This document shows, one piece after another, positions 9,305-19,027 of a DNA stretch of 64,000 nucleotides. Origin of the DNA: Bifidobacteriaceae bacterium (lineage in GTDB: Bacteria; Actinomycetota; Actinomycetes; Actinomycetales; Bifidobacteriaceae); NCBI GenBank assembly GCA_022651005.1, contig JALCQD010000001.1, positions 372,001 through 436,000 of the forward strand. The letters run 5' to 3'. A program made the position numbers and the translations under genes. Below the pieces are notes generated by a model. It saw nothing but the letters and a program-made list of their open reading frames with translations. It was not told the DNA's origin and ran no database searches. The stretch's first letter is position 1, and every line of letters begins with the position of its first letter.

Positions 9305-10198
9305 CTAGCCGACGAGGTCTATCGTTCCTCTACTCACAATTTCAGCAACGACGCTGGGATCTGTCCTATTTTCACCGAGGACGTTCGGCTTGCCCGCACC
9401 GTGCCAATCGGAACCGCCAGACTTCAGGAGGCTGAAACGGTCCGCGATACCAGCAAGGCGCTCCTGCTGCTCGGCGGAGTTGTCGCGATGCCGCACCTCG
9501 AGACCATCGAGACCCCGGTCTGCGAAAGCATGGAAATCGTCGTCACTCAGCAGGAATCTGTTGCGCGACGTGGCGCCGGGGTGTGCAATGAAGATCACTC
9601 CGCCAGCCTCCTTGACCGCGGTAATCACGCTTTCAACGCTCGGCGAGCTCACCGGGATGAAGTACTTGCTCCGTCCTCCCACCGCAGCGGCGAAGGCCGC
9701 GGAACGATCGGGATAGACTCCGGCTGCAACGAGAGCGTCGGCGATGTGAGGCCTTCCGATGGTGGTGTCGCCGCCCTCCTTGGCCTGTGCCACCACGTCG
9801 TCCCATGTGATGGGAAAATCTTTGGCGAGGCGATCCACCATGCATTTGGTGCGCTCGATGCGTCGCGCTCGAGTCGCCGCAAAAAGCGCCTGCAACGCAG
9901 GGTTGTCGGGTATGTACAGATAGGCGAGCATATGCACCGAAATTCCATGATGATCTGCTGTGATCTCCGAACCACGCATCACCGGAAAATGATTCTCACG
10001 CGCCGCATATCCGGCATCAGCCCAGCCGGCGGTGGTGTCGTGATCCGTGATGGCCACGCCACCCAGACCCTTTTCCTGTGCTTCCCGAACGAGACCTTCC
10101 GGGTTCAAAGTGCCGTCCGAGTACACGGTGTGGCAGTGCAAATCCCACCCAGCCTGCGTTTCTTCCTCGCGTTGCCTCGTTGTCCTCATAAAATCCAT
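9305..10198 (-). CDS. PHP-domain phosphoesterase (TrpH/RnAm-like)
   Basis: A 297-aa PHP-superfamily metal-dependent phosphoesterase. Metal ligands are visible in order: H21-x-H23 in DLHCHTVYSDG, D52-H53-D54 in AITDHDTTAGW, a RGSEI glutamate, an AHPGA histidine and the C-terminal GGSDWHG. The arrangement and length match the TrpH/YciV group, which hydrolyses 3',5'-nucleoside bisphosphates (pAp) and trims short RNA ends. A second in-frame ATG three codons in (10189) is an alternative start. It stands alone between the reductase and the VKOR gene. Confidence 0.88.
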   Translation of the reverse strand: MDFMRTTRQREEETQAGWDLHCHTVYSDGTLNPEGLVREAQEKGLGGVAITDHDTTAGWADAGYAARENHFPVMRGSEITADHHGISVHMLAYLYIPDNPALQALFAATRARRIERTKCMVDRLAKDFPITWDDVVAQAKEGGDTTIGRPHIADALVAAGVYPDRSAAFAAAVGGRSKYFIPVSSPSVESVITAVKEAGGVIFIAHPGATSRNRFLLSDDDFHAFADRGLDGLEVRHRDNSAEQQERLAGIADRFSLLKSGGSDWHGAGKPNVLGENRTDPSVVAEIVSRGTIDLVG

Positions 10199-10276
10199 CG
10201 TAGACTAAAGGCGGACTGACCCGAGGAGTGCCGCTGCAAAAACGCAGAGAGCAGACACGAGACTGCGAGGAGAATC

Positions 10277-10993
10277 ATGAGCACCACACACGATGGAGAT
10301 GAAGTGGATGTAGCACCCCAAGAGGTGTCTGCCACATCAGCCAGTCACGATTTCCATAACAAATGGCGACACAGCAGCACATGGCTCTATCTGGTCATGC
10401 TCGTTGCGTCAGTGGCTGCACTGTATGTATCCTTCATGCTCGCGGCAGAAACGCTGCAGCTCGCTCGGCACCCGAAGCAAGCCTTGGGGTGCGACGTCAA
10501 CGCCGTACTCTCCTGCTCCACCGTGGCAGAATCCTGGCAGGCCGAATTTATCAAGTTCGCGGGTCTCAGCTTCCCCAATGCCTTCTTCGGCATCGCTGCG
10601 GAGGCGGTATTCGTAACCATCGCCGTCATCGGCCTGGCACGCATCAAGGTGCCGCGCTGGTTCGCCACAGCCACGTGGTTCGGAGGCCTTGCCGCACTTG
10701 CGTATGCCTACTGGCTCTTCACGCAGTCGCTGTACGTAATTCAGGCGCTGTGCCCGTGGTGCTTGGGGCTCATGTTCGCCACCACGATTCAGTTCATGGC
10801 ACTCACCCACGCCACGGTGACTGTGCAAAGGCTACCGCGAACGGGCGAAGGCGATGAGGGAGGGCACTTCGGTGGACTGCGCCGGTTCCTGGACGGTTAC
10901 TACCGTCCGAATCTCGACCTCATGATTGACGTTGTATGGATTGTGGTGCTCGTCGCCATGATTCTCATTAAGGACGGCGCGGCTATCTTCTAA
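10277..10993 (+). CDS. VKOR-family disulfide-generating membrane protein
   Basis: A 238-aa integral membrane protein with four or five transmembrane segments. The vitamin K epoxide reductase cysteines are all present: the loop pair C72 and C80 (GCDVNAVLSCSTV) and the active-site CPWC (C159, C162). Bacterial VKOR reoxidises DsbA-like thioredoxin-fold proteins using quinone, giving disulfides in exported proteins. No DsbA partner is fused or adjacent, so the partner must be elsewhere. AGGAG lies 6-7 nt before the ATG. Possible clients in this window are secreted proteins with paired Cys, such as the peptide at 19.5 kb; this is inference. Confidence 0.92.
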   Translation: MSTTHDGDEVDVAPQEVSATSASHDFHNKWRHSSTWLYLVMLVASVAALYVSFMLAAETLQLARHPKQALGCDVNAVLSCSTVAESWQAEFIKFAGLSFPNAFFGIAAEAVFVTIAVIGLARIKVPRWFATATWFGGLAALAYAYWLFTQSLYVIQALCPWCLGLMFATTIQFMALTHATVTVQRLPRTGEGDEGGHFGGLRRFLDGYYRPNLDLMIDVVWIVVLVAMILIKDGAAIF

Positions 10994-11061
10994 ATTTCGC
11001 TTCTCACGGCCCTGGTAGTCCGTAAGTTGGCCCGTAAGAAGAGGGGCCTTGTTACTCACCG

Positions 11062-11991
11062 TTACTTCGTCAACGTCACAGTACCGACGAGAGTGCTGGA
11101 GCCAGTGAGCGCGACGTCATCGTCTGAGACCTCGACGCGCAGAACACCGCCTCGCACTGTGATGGTCCAGTTGGCGATTCCCGTGATTTTTCGCAGCACA
11201 ATGGCTGTGGCGCACAGTCCCGTTCCGCACGACAGCGTCTCGCCCACTCCACGCTCGTTGACGCGCATGGTGGCAGTTCCTGCATTGGCCGACGCATCCG
11301 CGGTATCAATGCGAACAAATTCTGCGTTCTGACCGGCGGGAAGCGCAGGGCTCACGACCGGGGTACGTGTCAGGTCAAGGTCGTCGACGTCGGGAAGCGA
11401 AGAGGCTGGCAATGCCGCAGCGAACTGATGCGTGCGATCTGCCACGACGCTGACGACGTGCGGATTGCCAAGATCCGCGAAAGTCCCTTTTGCGCTGCCT
11501 TCGGCCGTGGGAATCAAAACATCGTATTCGCCAATCTCGCCCGCCTTCCACGCGCCCATATGCACGGTGAAGACGTTGCGTCCAAGCTCGTCGTCATTGC
11601 CGCGGTATACCAGCGTTTTGACGCCGGCGCGGGTGGCCAGCGCGAACTTGGTACCGATTTCCGTGCTCAACTCCCCCAACGACTGGGCAAAGAGCGCCGT
11701 GAGACGCGTGCCATTGCCGCACATCTCAGCGAGGCTGCCATCCGCGTTGCGATAATCCATGAACCATTCGGCGCCCTCGCCGCGCAGCATATTCTTCACG
11801 ATGACGCTAAGATCCGCCACATACTCGGGTCGAGTGAGACGAATAAGGCCGTCTCCGCCGATGCCGCGATGACGGTCACAGATGGCCGCCACTTCCTCCG
11901 GAGTCGGGTCGTAGGCACCCGTAGGATCTGCATAGATGACGAAATCGTTGGCGGTGGCGTGGCCCTTGGTGAGCGTTGTTGGCAAAGTCAT
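11062..11991 (-). CDS. dapF: Diaminopimelate epimerase
   Basis: A 309-aa enzyme converting LL-diaminopimelate to meso-diaminopimelate for lysine and peptidoglycan. The paired catalytic cysteines are visible: C91 in EMCGNGTR and C255 in SCGTGLC, along with GIGGDGLI and the TLTKGHATANDF start. The ATG at 11991 is preferred over the upstream ATG at 12033: the protein family begins near it, and TATTGT sits exactly 6 nt upstream, indicating a leaderless transcript. It is monocistronic, facing the VKOR gene across a 68-bp gap. Presence of dapF fits either lysine synthesis or DAP use; it does not by itself tell the wall type. Confidence 0.95.
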   Translation of the reverse strand: MTLPTTLTKGHATANDFVIYADPTGAYDPTPEEVAAICDRHRGIGGDGLIRLTRPEYVADLSVIVKNMLRGEGAEWFMDYRNADGSLAEMCGNGTRLTALFAQSLGELSTEIGTKFALATRAGVKTLVYRGNDDELGRNVFTVHMGAWKAGEIGEYDVLIPTAEGSAKGTFADLGNPHVVSVVADRTHQFAAALPASSLPDVDDLDLTRTPVVSPALPAGQNAEFVRIDTADASANAGTATMRVNERGVGETLSCGTGLCATAIVLRKITGIANWTITVRGGVLRVEVSDDDVALTGSSTLVGTVTLTK

Positions 11992-11997
11992 GGGTAC

Positions 11998-12003
11998 ACA
12001 ATA
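11998..12003 (-). promoter_or_regulatory. -10 box (TATTGT) for leaderless dapF
   Basis: On the minus strand TATTGT is followed by six nucleotides and the ATG of dapF. No Shine-Dalgarno lies between them, which supports leaderless initiation and decides the start codon. Confidence 0.55.
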
Positions 12004-12111
12004 AGTCACGCGTGCGAAATGACTGTTACGCATGCTCGCGGCTGAAATTGCATTGGAGGCAACAGCGGGGCCAATAGAAGCACCGCCAACAAATCTTTAA
12101 CGAAGTCCCAC

Positions 12112-12117
12112 TACTGT
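12112..12117 (+). promoter_or_regulatory. -10 box (TACTGT) for leaderless start at 12125
   Basis: TACTGT lies 7 nt upstream of the ATG at 12125. A GTG in the same frame at 12116 would overlap the box, so the ATG is the more likely start. Confidence 0.5.
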
Positions 12118-12124
12118 GGCGTCA

Positions 12125-12772
12125 ATGAGCCTTCGCAGCACTTTTCTCACGCGCTATCCCACTGCACAAGACCGCACTGCGGTATACAGCGCCGCATCCG
12201 GTGTCAGTAATTTTGTGCTGGCTATTGTGAAAATCATTATGGGCGCGGTGCTGTGGTCCGTGTGGCTCATCATCTTCGGCGGCTATTACGTTCTGCTGTT
12301 TTCCACACGCGCCTTTCTCGTGCATCGGTACGTGCTGTTATCCCGCAGCGAAGTCACGGAGGGCAACGTAAACCGATTCCTGCGCCTTGGCGGCATCCTC
12401 TACATTCTGTTGGGCGCGGTGTTCACGTTGTGCGCTGTCACAATGTATTTCGGCGGTTATACGGAGAAATTTACCAAGGTCACTGCCATCACCATTGCCA
12501 CCATTGGTTTCTACAAGATCATCTCCGCCATTGTGGGCTTCGTGCGCGTGCGCAAAATGCGGCATGGACCACTCATTTTTCTGAAGGCAGTCAGCATTGC
12601 CGACGGCCTCGTTGCCATTGTTCTCACGCAATATGCTCTGCTCAGCTTTGAGAAGAGTGCACAGGCCAACACCTCAACTGGACTCTTTGGAATGGGCGTC
12701 GGAGTGCTTATCACAGTGGTAGGCGTCGTGATCACCATCATCATGTTTCGCCGCGGTGGGGCGAAGGATTGA
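12125..12772 (+). CDS. Uncharacterised multi-pass membrane protein
   Basis: A 215-aa protein with about six hydrophobic segments separated by short charged loops (for example RYVLLSRSEVTEGNVNR and RVRKMRHG), consistent with an integral membrane protein of three hairpins. I do not recognise a family. The last helix ends with an RRGG-rich cytoplasmic tail. The base composition matches the neighbours and there is no visible frame damage. It is monocistronic and convergent with the histidine kinase gene, separated by a 150-bp gap that holds an inverted repeat. No function is proposed. Confidence 0.7.
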   Translation: MSLRSTFLTRYPTAQDRTAVYSAASGVSNFVLAIVKIIMGAVLWSVWLIIFGGYYVLLFSTRAFLVHRYVLLSRSEVTEGNVNRFLRLGGILYILLGAVFTLCAVTMYFGGYTEKFTKVTAITIATIGFYKIISAIVGFVRVRKMRHGPLIFLKAVSIADGLVAIVLTQYALLSFEKSAQANTSTGLFGMGVGVLITVVGVVITIIMFRRGGAKD

Positions 12773-12814
12773 GCGGGTGCCGCCTCGCCAGCCCGTCATC
12801 TCATCGCTTCCCGG

Positions 12815-12885
12815 CGGGGCAATCCGACTCAAAAATTACGCAGAATTAGCTCAAATTGGTATCAAACGGGAGTCAAATTGCCCCG
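12815..12885. repeat. Long-loop inverted repeat between convergent genes
   Basis: CGGGGCAAT and GACTC (12815-12830) are matched in inverted order by GAGTC and ATTGCCCCG (12870-12885), with a 39-nt AT-rich loop. It could be a bidirectional terminator or a structured RNA element; no T-run follows either arm. Confidence 0.4.
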
Positions 12886-12924
12886 TGGAGGCAGAAACAG
12901 TAATGGGCGGATGAACCCCTCTTT

Positions 12925-14022
12925 TCACAGCGGCAGGTCAACGGTGAACGTCGTTCCTTGACCCAGCTCACTTTCGACCGATATAGCGCCCCCGCAGATT
13001 TCCACGATTCTCGCCACAAGTGCCAGTCCGAGTCCGTTTCCTTGCCCGCTGTGTGCGGTATCGCCTTGGTAAAACTTGTCGAAAACGTGACGCCGAGTAT
13101 CAGCATCCATGCCAATACCGGAATCTGTGACGCGTACACGTGCGAGATGAGGATCTCCCTTACCCTCACCCATCACTTTTTGCACGGATACCGCAAGGCT
13201 TCCGCCGTCGTTGCTGAATTTAATGGCATTAGACACAATGTTGTTCCATGCCAGCTCAAGCAGGGAACGATCAGACGTCACGGTGATGTCGTCATCAAGA
13301 TCCGCACGGAGGTCGAGATTTTTAGCCTCCCACAGCGCCTCGTGAGCCACCAGCACTTCTTCCAGCTGCTCGTTGAGCAAGAACGTGTCATTCTTAGGCG
13401 CAATATGCTGATTGTCCAATTTATTGAGGCGCAAAATATTACTGATGAGCTCGCTGAGGCGTTGCGTCGCTTGAGAGATCTTCGCGGCATAGACGTCACG
13501 GTCGGAGGCAGCAAGCTCCGGATCTCGCAGCATTGTCGCATAGTTTTGAATGACGGCGAGCGGCGTCTTCAATTCATGAGAGACATTGGCGATGAAGTCG
13601 GTTTGCAGGGTTTCGACGCTGCCGAGCTCCGCTGCCATGATGTTGAAATTTGCGATGATGACATCGAGCTCGTTACCACTGCTGCGTAGCGACGAGGGTG
13701 ATGGCTCAATGCGCGCTGTAAAGTCGCCGTTGGTGAGTTTCTCTGTTGCTGCAAGAATTTTCTTGACTGGTCGCCCTACCACAACGCGACGCCAGATGCC
13801 GTTGACGAGCGTCAGTATCAGCGACAGCCCAAGCACTGCCACAAAACCGAGAATGCTGCGGGGATGAGAGGAATTCGCGCTCGTTGCGGCACCGGAAGGT
13901 TCGAAAATAATGAGAACGGTAACGGTGACCACGAGCGCACTCATGAGAAAGTACTGCAGATAGTTGCCAAAATCAAAGATGCTGGTACCGATCTTTGGCC
14001 GTGGTTCTTCCTCAGTTTTCAC
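12925..14022 (-). CDS. Sensor histidine kinase
   Basis: A 365-aa membrane kinase. Two transmembrane helices flank a very short extracellular loop of about 15-20 residues, then a HAMP segment, the H-box NVSHELKTPLAVIQNY (His149), the N-box NIVSNAIKF and G-boxes DSGIGMD and GNGLGLALV. The short loop suggests intramembrane sensing or reliance on a partner protein. GTG at 14022 is chosen because it overlaps the regulator's stop by 11 nt and has AAGGCGG 8 nt upstream; the frame is open further upstream inside the regulator gene without kinase-like content. It is the last gene of a four-gene set with the regulator and two small membrane-related proteins. Confidence 0.92.
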   Translation of the reverse strand: MKTEEEPRPKIGTSIFDFGNYLQYFLMSALVVTVTVLIIFEPSGAATSANSSHPRSILGFVAVLGLSLILTLVNGIWRRVVVGRPVKKILAATEKLTNGDFTARIEPSPSSLRSSGNELDVIIANFNIMAAELGSVETLQTDFIANVSHELKTPLAVIQNYATMLRDPELAASDRDVYAAKISQATQRLSELISNILRLNKLDNQHIAPKNDTFLLNEQLEEVLVAHEALWEAKNLDLRADLDDDITVTSDRSLLELAWNNIVSNAIKFSNDGGSLAVSVQKVMGEGKGDPHLARVRVTDSGIGMDADTRRHVFDKFYQGDTAHSGQGNGLGLALVARIVEICGGAISVESELGQGTTFTVDLPL

Positions 14023-14695
14023 GAGGCACCGCCTTGTACCCAAGTCCACGCATGGTGACGATGTCGAAGTCATCAACGCCGCGGTCGCGCAATTTCTCAC
14101 GAATCTTGGTGATATACACGTCCACTGTGCGCGTGCTGGAACTGGTTCCCGGGTCCCAGAACTCGTCCATGAGCTGGCGACGTGTGAAGGTTTTCTTCGG
14201 GTACGTCAGTAGCTTCAGCAAAATATCGAATTCACGCACCGTGAGTTCAATGGAATCGGTACCGCTGTATGCCACATGCTCGTCCGAGTCCATCGAGAAA
14301 TTGCCAAGCACCAACCGCTTCTGCGATTCGATACTGGCCCGTCGCAGAAGTGCACCAACGCGCAGCACCAGTTCGTCAAGGTCAATGGGCTTGACCATGT
14401 AGTCGTCGATTCCCAGTTGGAACCCCTTGCGCTTCGATTCGAAGTCGTCGCGCGCAGTGGTAAAGATGATCGGCATGTTCTGATTGAGCTTGCGCACCGT
14501 CTCGGCGAATTCGAATCCGTCGATTCCCGGCATCATGATGTCGGAGATAATGAGATCGAATTGGCGGGAGAACAGCACATCAAAGGCCTTCTTGGCGTTC
14601 AGTACCCCGCTCGTTTTGAATCCGCGTCGCTCTAGGGACGTGCACATCGTGGCGTTGAGATCAACGTCATCCTCAATTACGAGTATCGAAATCAT
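14012..14695 (-). CDS. OmpR/PhoB-family response regulator
   Basis: A 227-aa two-domain regulator. The receiver has the acidic pair D9/D10, phosphoacceptor D52 (IISDIMMPG), a T-T switch region (IFTTARDD) and K102 (DYMVKPID). The C-terminal half is a winged helix (ELTVREFDILLKLLTYPKKTFTRRQLMDEFW and VDVYITKIREKL). It pairs with the overlapping kinase gene. Likely targets include the adjacent membrane-protein genes, since they are co-oriented and close (85 nt), but no operator repeat is obvious. Confidence 0.94.
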   Translation of the reverse strand: MISILVIEDDVDLNATMCTSLERRGFKTSGVLNAKKAFDVLFSRQFDLIISDIMMPGIDGFEFAETVRKLNQNMPIIFTTARDDFESKRKGFQLGIDDYMVKPIDLDELVLRVGALLRRASIESQKRLVLGNFSMDSDEHVAYSGTDSIELTVREFDILLKLLTYPKKTFTRRQLMDEFWDPGTSSSTRTVDVYITKIREKLRDRGVDDFDIVTMRGLGYKAVPREN

Positions 14696-14780
14696 TTTCT
14701 CCGCCCCGCTGCTCTTGCAATCTTCTGATACCAGCTACTCAAGAAGCTTTATCGCTCAGGATAACGCCACAGAACGAGCA

Positions 14781-15041
14781 TTACCGCCTCGTCTCGCCCT
14801 TGTTTTTGCTACCACTATTATCCTCGTCCGCCTCTGGAATTGGTTCCAAAAACTTATCGACAAAAGCGGTTTCTATTTTCTTATACGTCCCCACCACTCC
14901 GCGCTCAATGGCGTGGTGAACTCCCAGAAGAGAATCCGCCGTTCCATCAATCGATTTTTTGAGGCTATTGCCAATGTGGCTATTCATTGTCGGTGTGCCA
15001 TCCTTGTGCTGGGTCTTCAAACGATACTGCTTTTCAGTCAT
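14781..15041 (-). CDS. Small hypothetical protein with amphipathic 'YKKIE' motif
   Basis: An 86-aa charged protein. The central VVGTYKKIETAFVDKFLE stretch resembles a motif found in small proteins of several Gram-positives that accompany membrane proteins or two-component systems; this is recollection of pattern, not a database result. The C-terminal end is strongly charged and probably disordered. It lies 51 nt downstream of a four-helix membrane protein and 85 nt upstream of the response regulator, so a shared transcript is likely. Function unknown. Confidence 0.65.
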   Translation of the reverse strand: MTEKQYRLKTQHKDGTPTMNSHIGNSLKKSIDGTADSLLGVHHAIERGVVGTYKKIETAFVDKFLEPIPEADEDNSGSKNKGETRR

Positions 15042-15092
15042 TGCTTCTGCTCCTTCACGATTCCATACAATCCCAATAACCCTGGCACCACT

Positions 15093-15467
15093 TCAGTTCT
15101 TGACGCCCTTGAGAAGCACGATGTCGACCAGCACAAGACCAATGCCCACGAGTCCCACAACAATTCCCCAGACCATCATTCCCCACACCATTGCCATGCA
15201 CATGCCAACGCCGAGCACCAGGAGAGCCACAACTGAGAAGATCGAGAGCAGCAGAGTCTTCGCCTCGACATGTGCGACGAAGGACTTTCCCTCCATCTTG
15301 CGCCGTACACCCGTGGTGATGAGCGCAGACACAATGCCGATGCCACCCACAATGACTCCCGGCGTAAACGCATTCCACTCCGGCAGCAACGCCATGCACA
15401 TGCCGAGTGCAAACAAGACTCCGCTCAGCGTTCCCATAACCATTGTGACGATATTCTTCTTTTCCAT
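15093..15467 (-). CDS. Small four-helix membrane protein
   Basis: A 124-aa integral membrane protein with four hydrophobic helices arranged as two hairpins, joined by a short charged loop (VRRKMEGKSFVAHVEAKT). Both hairpins carry a similar LGxGMCMA motif (ALGMCMALL and VLGVGMCMAMV), suggesting internal duplication. It opens the probable operon that continues with the YKKIE protein, response regulator and kinase. It may be the sensor partner or the output of that system; neither is shown. Family not recognised. Confidence 0.7.
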   Translation of the reverse strand: MEKKNIVTMVMGTLSGVLFALGMCMALLPEWNAFTPGVIVGGIGIVSALITTGVRRKMEGKSFVAHVEAKTLLLSIFSVVALLVLGVGMCMAMVWGMMVWGIVVGLVGIGLVLVDIVLLKGVKN

Positions 15468-15575
15468 GATGACGACCTTTCAAAAGTAGCTGCGGTATGT
15501 ATTTCCGCTGACATCTTTTATGATCGAGGATCCATGTTGAAGAAGTGCTAAAGCATTGTTGACGATGTGTTAGAA

Positions 15576-15619
15576 ATAAAAAAACTGTGCCTCCCGACAT
15601 AAAAGTCGGAAGACACAGC
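15576..15619 (-). terminator. Rho-independent terminator of ileS
   Basis: On the minus strand the stem CTGTGTCTTCCGAC is followed by a 6-nt loop, its near-perfect complement and an uninterrupted run of seven T (then ATTT). It begins 37 nt after the ileS stop. Confidence 0.9.
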
Positions 15620-15655
15620 CAATGTCTATCTCACTATCGCAAAAGCAAGCGGGCG

Positions 15656-18600
15656 CTACGCCTTGTGCAGCGACACCGCCAGTTCGGAGGCACCTGCAGC
15701 AGTCGAGATCTCTAGCGAAGTCGCCAAGGTCTCCGAGGAGATCAAGTCGCGGAACTGCTCTGCAGCACGCGTGCCGAGTTCATCGGACGTAGGCACAACG
15801 AGCGACAGCGCAATGCGGTCGGTGATGTCCAAACCGGCGTCCTTGCGAGCGTCCTGAACTGTACGAATCGCGTCGCGCGCCCAACCCTCTGCTTCCAAAT
15901 CGGGAGTCAGCTCGGTGTCGAGCAGCACAAAGCCGCCAGTCGGCAACGCCGTGGACGCGGTGTTCGCCGCCTCCGACGCATCCGATTCACGAACGCTATT
16001 GTGCACCTCGTATTCACCAGGCTCAAGCGCCAAATCCCCTGCGGGAGTCGACACGGTCACAGCACCGGTGGCTGCGTCCTGCTTCCAGGCGCCAGACTTC
16101 GACGCCTTGATGGCAAACTGAACGTTCTTGCCCAAACGCGGCCCCGCAGCACGCGCGTTCACGCGCAGCTCCGACACCAACTCGAGTCCGTGCTTGCGCG
16201 CGTCCTCCAACGTGGAGAACTCAATCGCCTTCACATTGAGCTCGTTGGTAAGCAGCTCGGAATACGCACGCACCGCCTCGACGTCCTCCACCACAACGGT
16301 GAGCTTGGAGAGAGGCTGACGAACGCGAATCTGCTGCACCTTGCGCAGGGAAAGCGTGGCGGACACGACCTCGCGCACCTTCTCCATGGAAGCCACCAAC
16401 TCAGGGTCGTCCACAACGACGCGGCCCAGATCCGTGGCTTCTCCCGTCTTCTCAGAAGCCAGGTATGGCCAATCGGCCAAGTGCACCGACTCGCCGCCGG
16501 TGAGCCCGCGCCAGATCGTCTCGGCCTCCATCGGCATCAGGGGCGCCACCGTACGCGCAAAGACTTCCAAAGCCGTGTACAACGTGTTGAAAGCCGCCGC
16601 ATCTTCCTTCCAGAATCGATCGCGGGTGTTGCGGATGTACCAGTTCGTCAGCACGTCGATGAAATCGCTGGCAGCTGCGCAGGCATCGGCGATGGCGAAC
16701 TCGTTGAGGCTCTTCTCCACCGACGTCACAAGCCTGTGCACACGCGCCAGCAAGTAACGATCCATGTTCGGGAGCCCTGCCACTTCGTCCTCGCGCAGGT
16801 GTCGGGCGTTGAAGCCGGCACCGTTGTTCGCCGCATTGGCATACAGCGTGAAGAAGTAATAGCTGGACCACACGGGCAGCAGCACCTGGCGCACGGTGTC
16901 GCGAATCGCGTTCTCCGTCACCACGAGGTTGCCGCCACGCAGCACCGGCGAGCTCATGAGGAACCAGCGCATGGCGTCGGAACCGTACTTGTCGAACACG
17001 AACGACACGTCCGGGTAGTTGTGCAGGTGCTTGCTCATCTTCTCGCCGTCGTCACCCAGCACTATGCCGTGGCACATGACGTTCTTGAAAACAGGCTTGC
17101 CGAACAGTGCCGTTCCCAGCACGTGCTGCACGTAGAACCAGCCACGCGTCTGACCGATGTATTCCACCACGTAGTCAGCGGGGTAATGCGTCTCGAACCA
17201 CTGCTTGTTCTCGAACGGGTAGTGCGCCTGTGCGAAGGGCATGGAGGCCGAGTCGAACCACACGTCGAAGATGTCGGAGATGCGGTGCATCTGGGACTTG
17301 CCGGTCGGATCGTCCGGATTTGGGCGAGTGAGCTCATCGATCCAGGGGCGGTGCAGGTTGACCTTGCCGTCCTTGTCCGTTGGGTATTTACCGAAGTCGG
17401 CCTTCAGTTCGTCGAGCGAGCCGTAGACGTCGATGCGGGGGTACTTCGGGTCATCGGAGACCCACACCGGGATGGGGGAACCCCAGTAGCGGTTGCGGGA
17501 GATGGACCAGTCGCGCGCGTTGGCGAGCCACTTGCCGAACTGACCGTCCTTCACATTCTCGGGAATCCAATTGATCTGCTGGTTGAGCTCCAGCATCTTG
17601 TCTTTGAACTCGGTGACGCGGATGAACCAGCTGGACACCGGCTTGTAGATGAGCGGGGTGCCACAGCGCCAGCAGTGCGGATAGCTGTGAACGTACGACT
17701 TCTCCTGCAGCAGGATCGCGCGGTGATCCTCAGGGATAGCAGCGAGCGGGCCGTCTCCGGCGCGCAGGTTCCTGATGATGGGCATGTTGGCGTCGAAGAC
17801 GTAGGTGCCCTCATAGTCAGGCGCGAGCGAGTTGAACACGGCGCCTGCGTCGAGCACGTCCATGGTGCCGATTTTCTTGGCCTTCAGCGTGGCCATATCG
17901 TCCTCGCCATAGGGAGCCTGATGCACCAGGCCCGAGCCCTCGACGGTGTCGACGTAGTCCGCGGTGAAAATCTGATAGGCGTTGGGGCCGGGAGTGCCAC
18001 CCTCTGCAAGGTCTTCGTCCTTGCTGAAATAGGGGAACACGGGCCAGTAACGCCAGCCCTCCATTTCGGAGCCCTTGAGCTCGCGCACAGTTTCGTAGTC
18101 CTCGCCCAGTTCCTTTTCGTAGGAGCCCACGAGCGCCTTGGCAAAGTAGAACTTCTTGCCGGCATACTTGCCCTGAGTGGGGCGAACTTCGACGTAATCG
18201 ATGTCGGGACCCACCACGATGGCGAGATTGGTGGGAACAGTCCAGGGAGTGGTGGTCCAGAAGACGGCGTAGGCGTCGTCCTCGTCCTTGAGCTTGACGG
18301 CCACCGATACGGTGGTGTCCTGACGATCCTGATAGACGTCGGCATCCATGCGCAGCTCGTGGTTGCTCAGAGGCGTCTGATCCTTGGGGCAGTATGGCAG
18401 CACACGATAGCCCTGGTAGGCAAGTCCCTTGTTATAGAGCTGCTTGAAGGCCCAGATCACGGACTCCATATAGGTGAGGTTCATGGTCTTGTAACCGCGG
18501 TCGAAGTCCACCCAGCGCGCCTGGCGGTGCACGTATGACTTCCACTCACCCGAGTACTTCATGACGGAGCGACGGCACGCGTCGTTGAACTCGGCGATGC

Positions 18601-19027
18601 CCATGTCGTCGATTTCCGACTTGTTTTCGATGCCGAGTTCCTTTTCGGCCTCGAGTTCAGCAGGAAGACCGTGGGTATCCCAGCCGAAGACGCGATCGAC
18701 GCGATGACCCTTCATGGTTTGGAAGCGCGGGATCACGTCCTTGGCGTAGCCAGTAAGAAGGTGACCATAGTGAGGAAGACCATTTGCAAAAGGCGGGCCA
18801 TCAAAGAAGACGAACTCGTTCTGAGCGTGATCGCCAGAAGGACGGCGCTCGATGGACTTCTTAAAGGTGTTGTCCTGATCCCAGTATCCGAGGACGTTCT
18901 CCTCTTCCTTAGGGAAGTTGGGGCTCGGATTCACCTTCGCCGTAGCCGCACTGACGGCGACCTTGGGGTACACGGATCCCTCACCCGAAACGTTGGTGGA
19001 AACTGGAGTATCGCTGGTATCGCTCAC
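15656..19027 (-). CDS. ileS: Isoleucyl-tRNA synthetase
   Basis: A 1123-aa class I synthetase charging tRNA(Ile). The HIGH-like motif is PHYGHLLTG (HYGH at 86-89) after PPFANGLP, and the KMSKS motif appears as [10 protein letters not shown]. Editing-domain strands such as [12 protein letters not shown] are present, as is the [15 protein letters not shown] pocket. Length fits the longer eukaryal/actinobacterial type (about 1,050-1,120 aa) rather than the 930-aa E. coli type. The GTG at 19027 is supported by a GAGGAG ribosome site 6-7 nt upstream, which is exactly the element masked by the T-box leader hairpin. Translation is therefore predicted to be controlled by tRNA(Ile) charging. Confidence 0.97.
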   Translation of the reverse strand: MSDTSDTPVSTNVSGEGSVYPKVAVSAATAKVNPSPNFPKEEENVLGYWDQDNTFKKSIERRPSGDHAQNEFVFFDGPPFANGLPHYGHLLTGYAKDVIPRFQTMKGHRVDRVFGWDTHGLPAELEAEKELGIENKSEIDDMGIAEFNDACRRSVMKYSGEWKSYVHRQARWVDFDRGYKTMNLTYMESVIWAFKQLYNKGLAYQGYRVLPYCPKDQTPLSNHELRMDADVYQDRQDTTVSVAVKLKDEDDAYAVFWTTTPWTVPTNLAIVVGPDIDYVEVRPTQGKYAGKKFYFAKALVGSYEKELGEDYETVRELKGSEMEGWRYWPVFPYFSKDEDLAEGGTPGPNAYQIFTADYVDTVEGSGLVHQAPYGEDDMATLKAKKIGTMDVLDAGAVFNSLAPDYEGTYVFDANMPIIRNLRAGDGPLAAIPEDHRAILLQEKSYVHSYPHCWRCGTPLIYKPVSSWFIRVTEFKDKMLELNQQINWIPENVKDGQFGKWLANARDWSISRNRYWGSPIPVWVSDDPKYPRIDVYGSLDELKADFGKYPTDKDGKVNLHRPWIDELTRPNPDDPTGKSQMHRISDIFDVWFDSASMPFAQAHYPFENKQWFETHYPADYVVEYIGQTRGWFYVQHVLGTALFGKPVFKNVMCHGIVLGDDGEKMSKHLHNYPDVSFVFDKYGSDAMRWFLMSSPVLRGGNLVVTENAIRDTVRQVLLPVWSSYYFFTLYANAANNGAGFNARHLREDEVAGLPNMDRYLLARVHRLVTSVEKSLNEFAIADACAAASDFIDVLTNWYIRNTRDRFWKEDAAAFNTLYTALEVFARTVAPLMPMEAETIWRGLTGGESVHLADWPYLASEKTGEATDLGRVVVDDPELVASMEKVREVVSATLSLRKVQQIRVRQPLSKLTVVVEDVEAVRAYSELLTNELNVKAIEFSTLEDARKHGLELVSELRVNARAAGPRLGKNVQFAIKASKSGAWKQDAATGAVTVSTPAGDLALEPGEYEVHNSVRESDASEAANTASTALPTGGFVLLDTELTPDLEAEGWARDAIRTVQDARKDAGLDITDRIALSLVVPTSDELGTRAAEQFRDLISSETLATSLEISTAAGASELAVSLHKA

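Noticed and set aside
16001-18538. Very long open frame (845 codons) on the plus strand
   Set aside because: It lies wholly antisense to ileS, is rich in His, Arg, Val and Gly as expected from the reverse strand of GC-rich coding DNA, and shows no domain.
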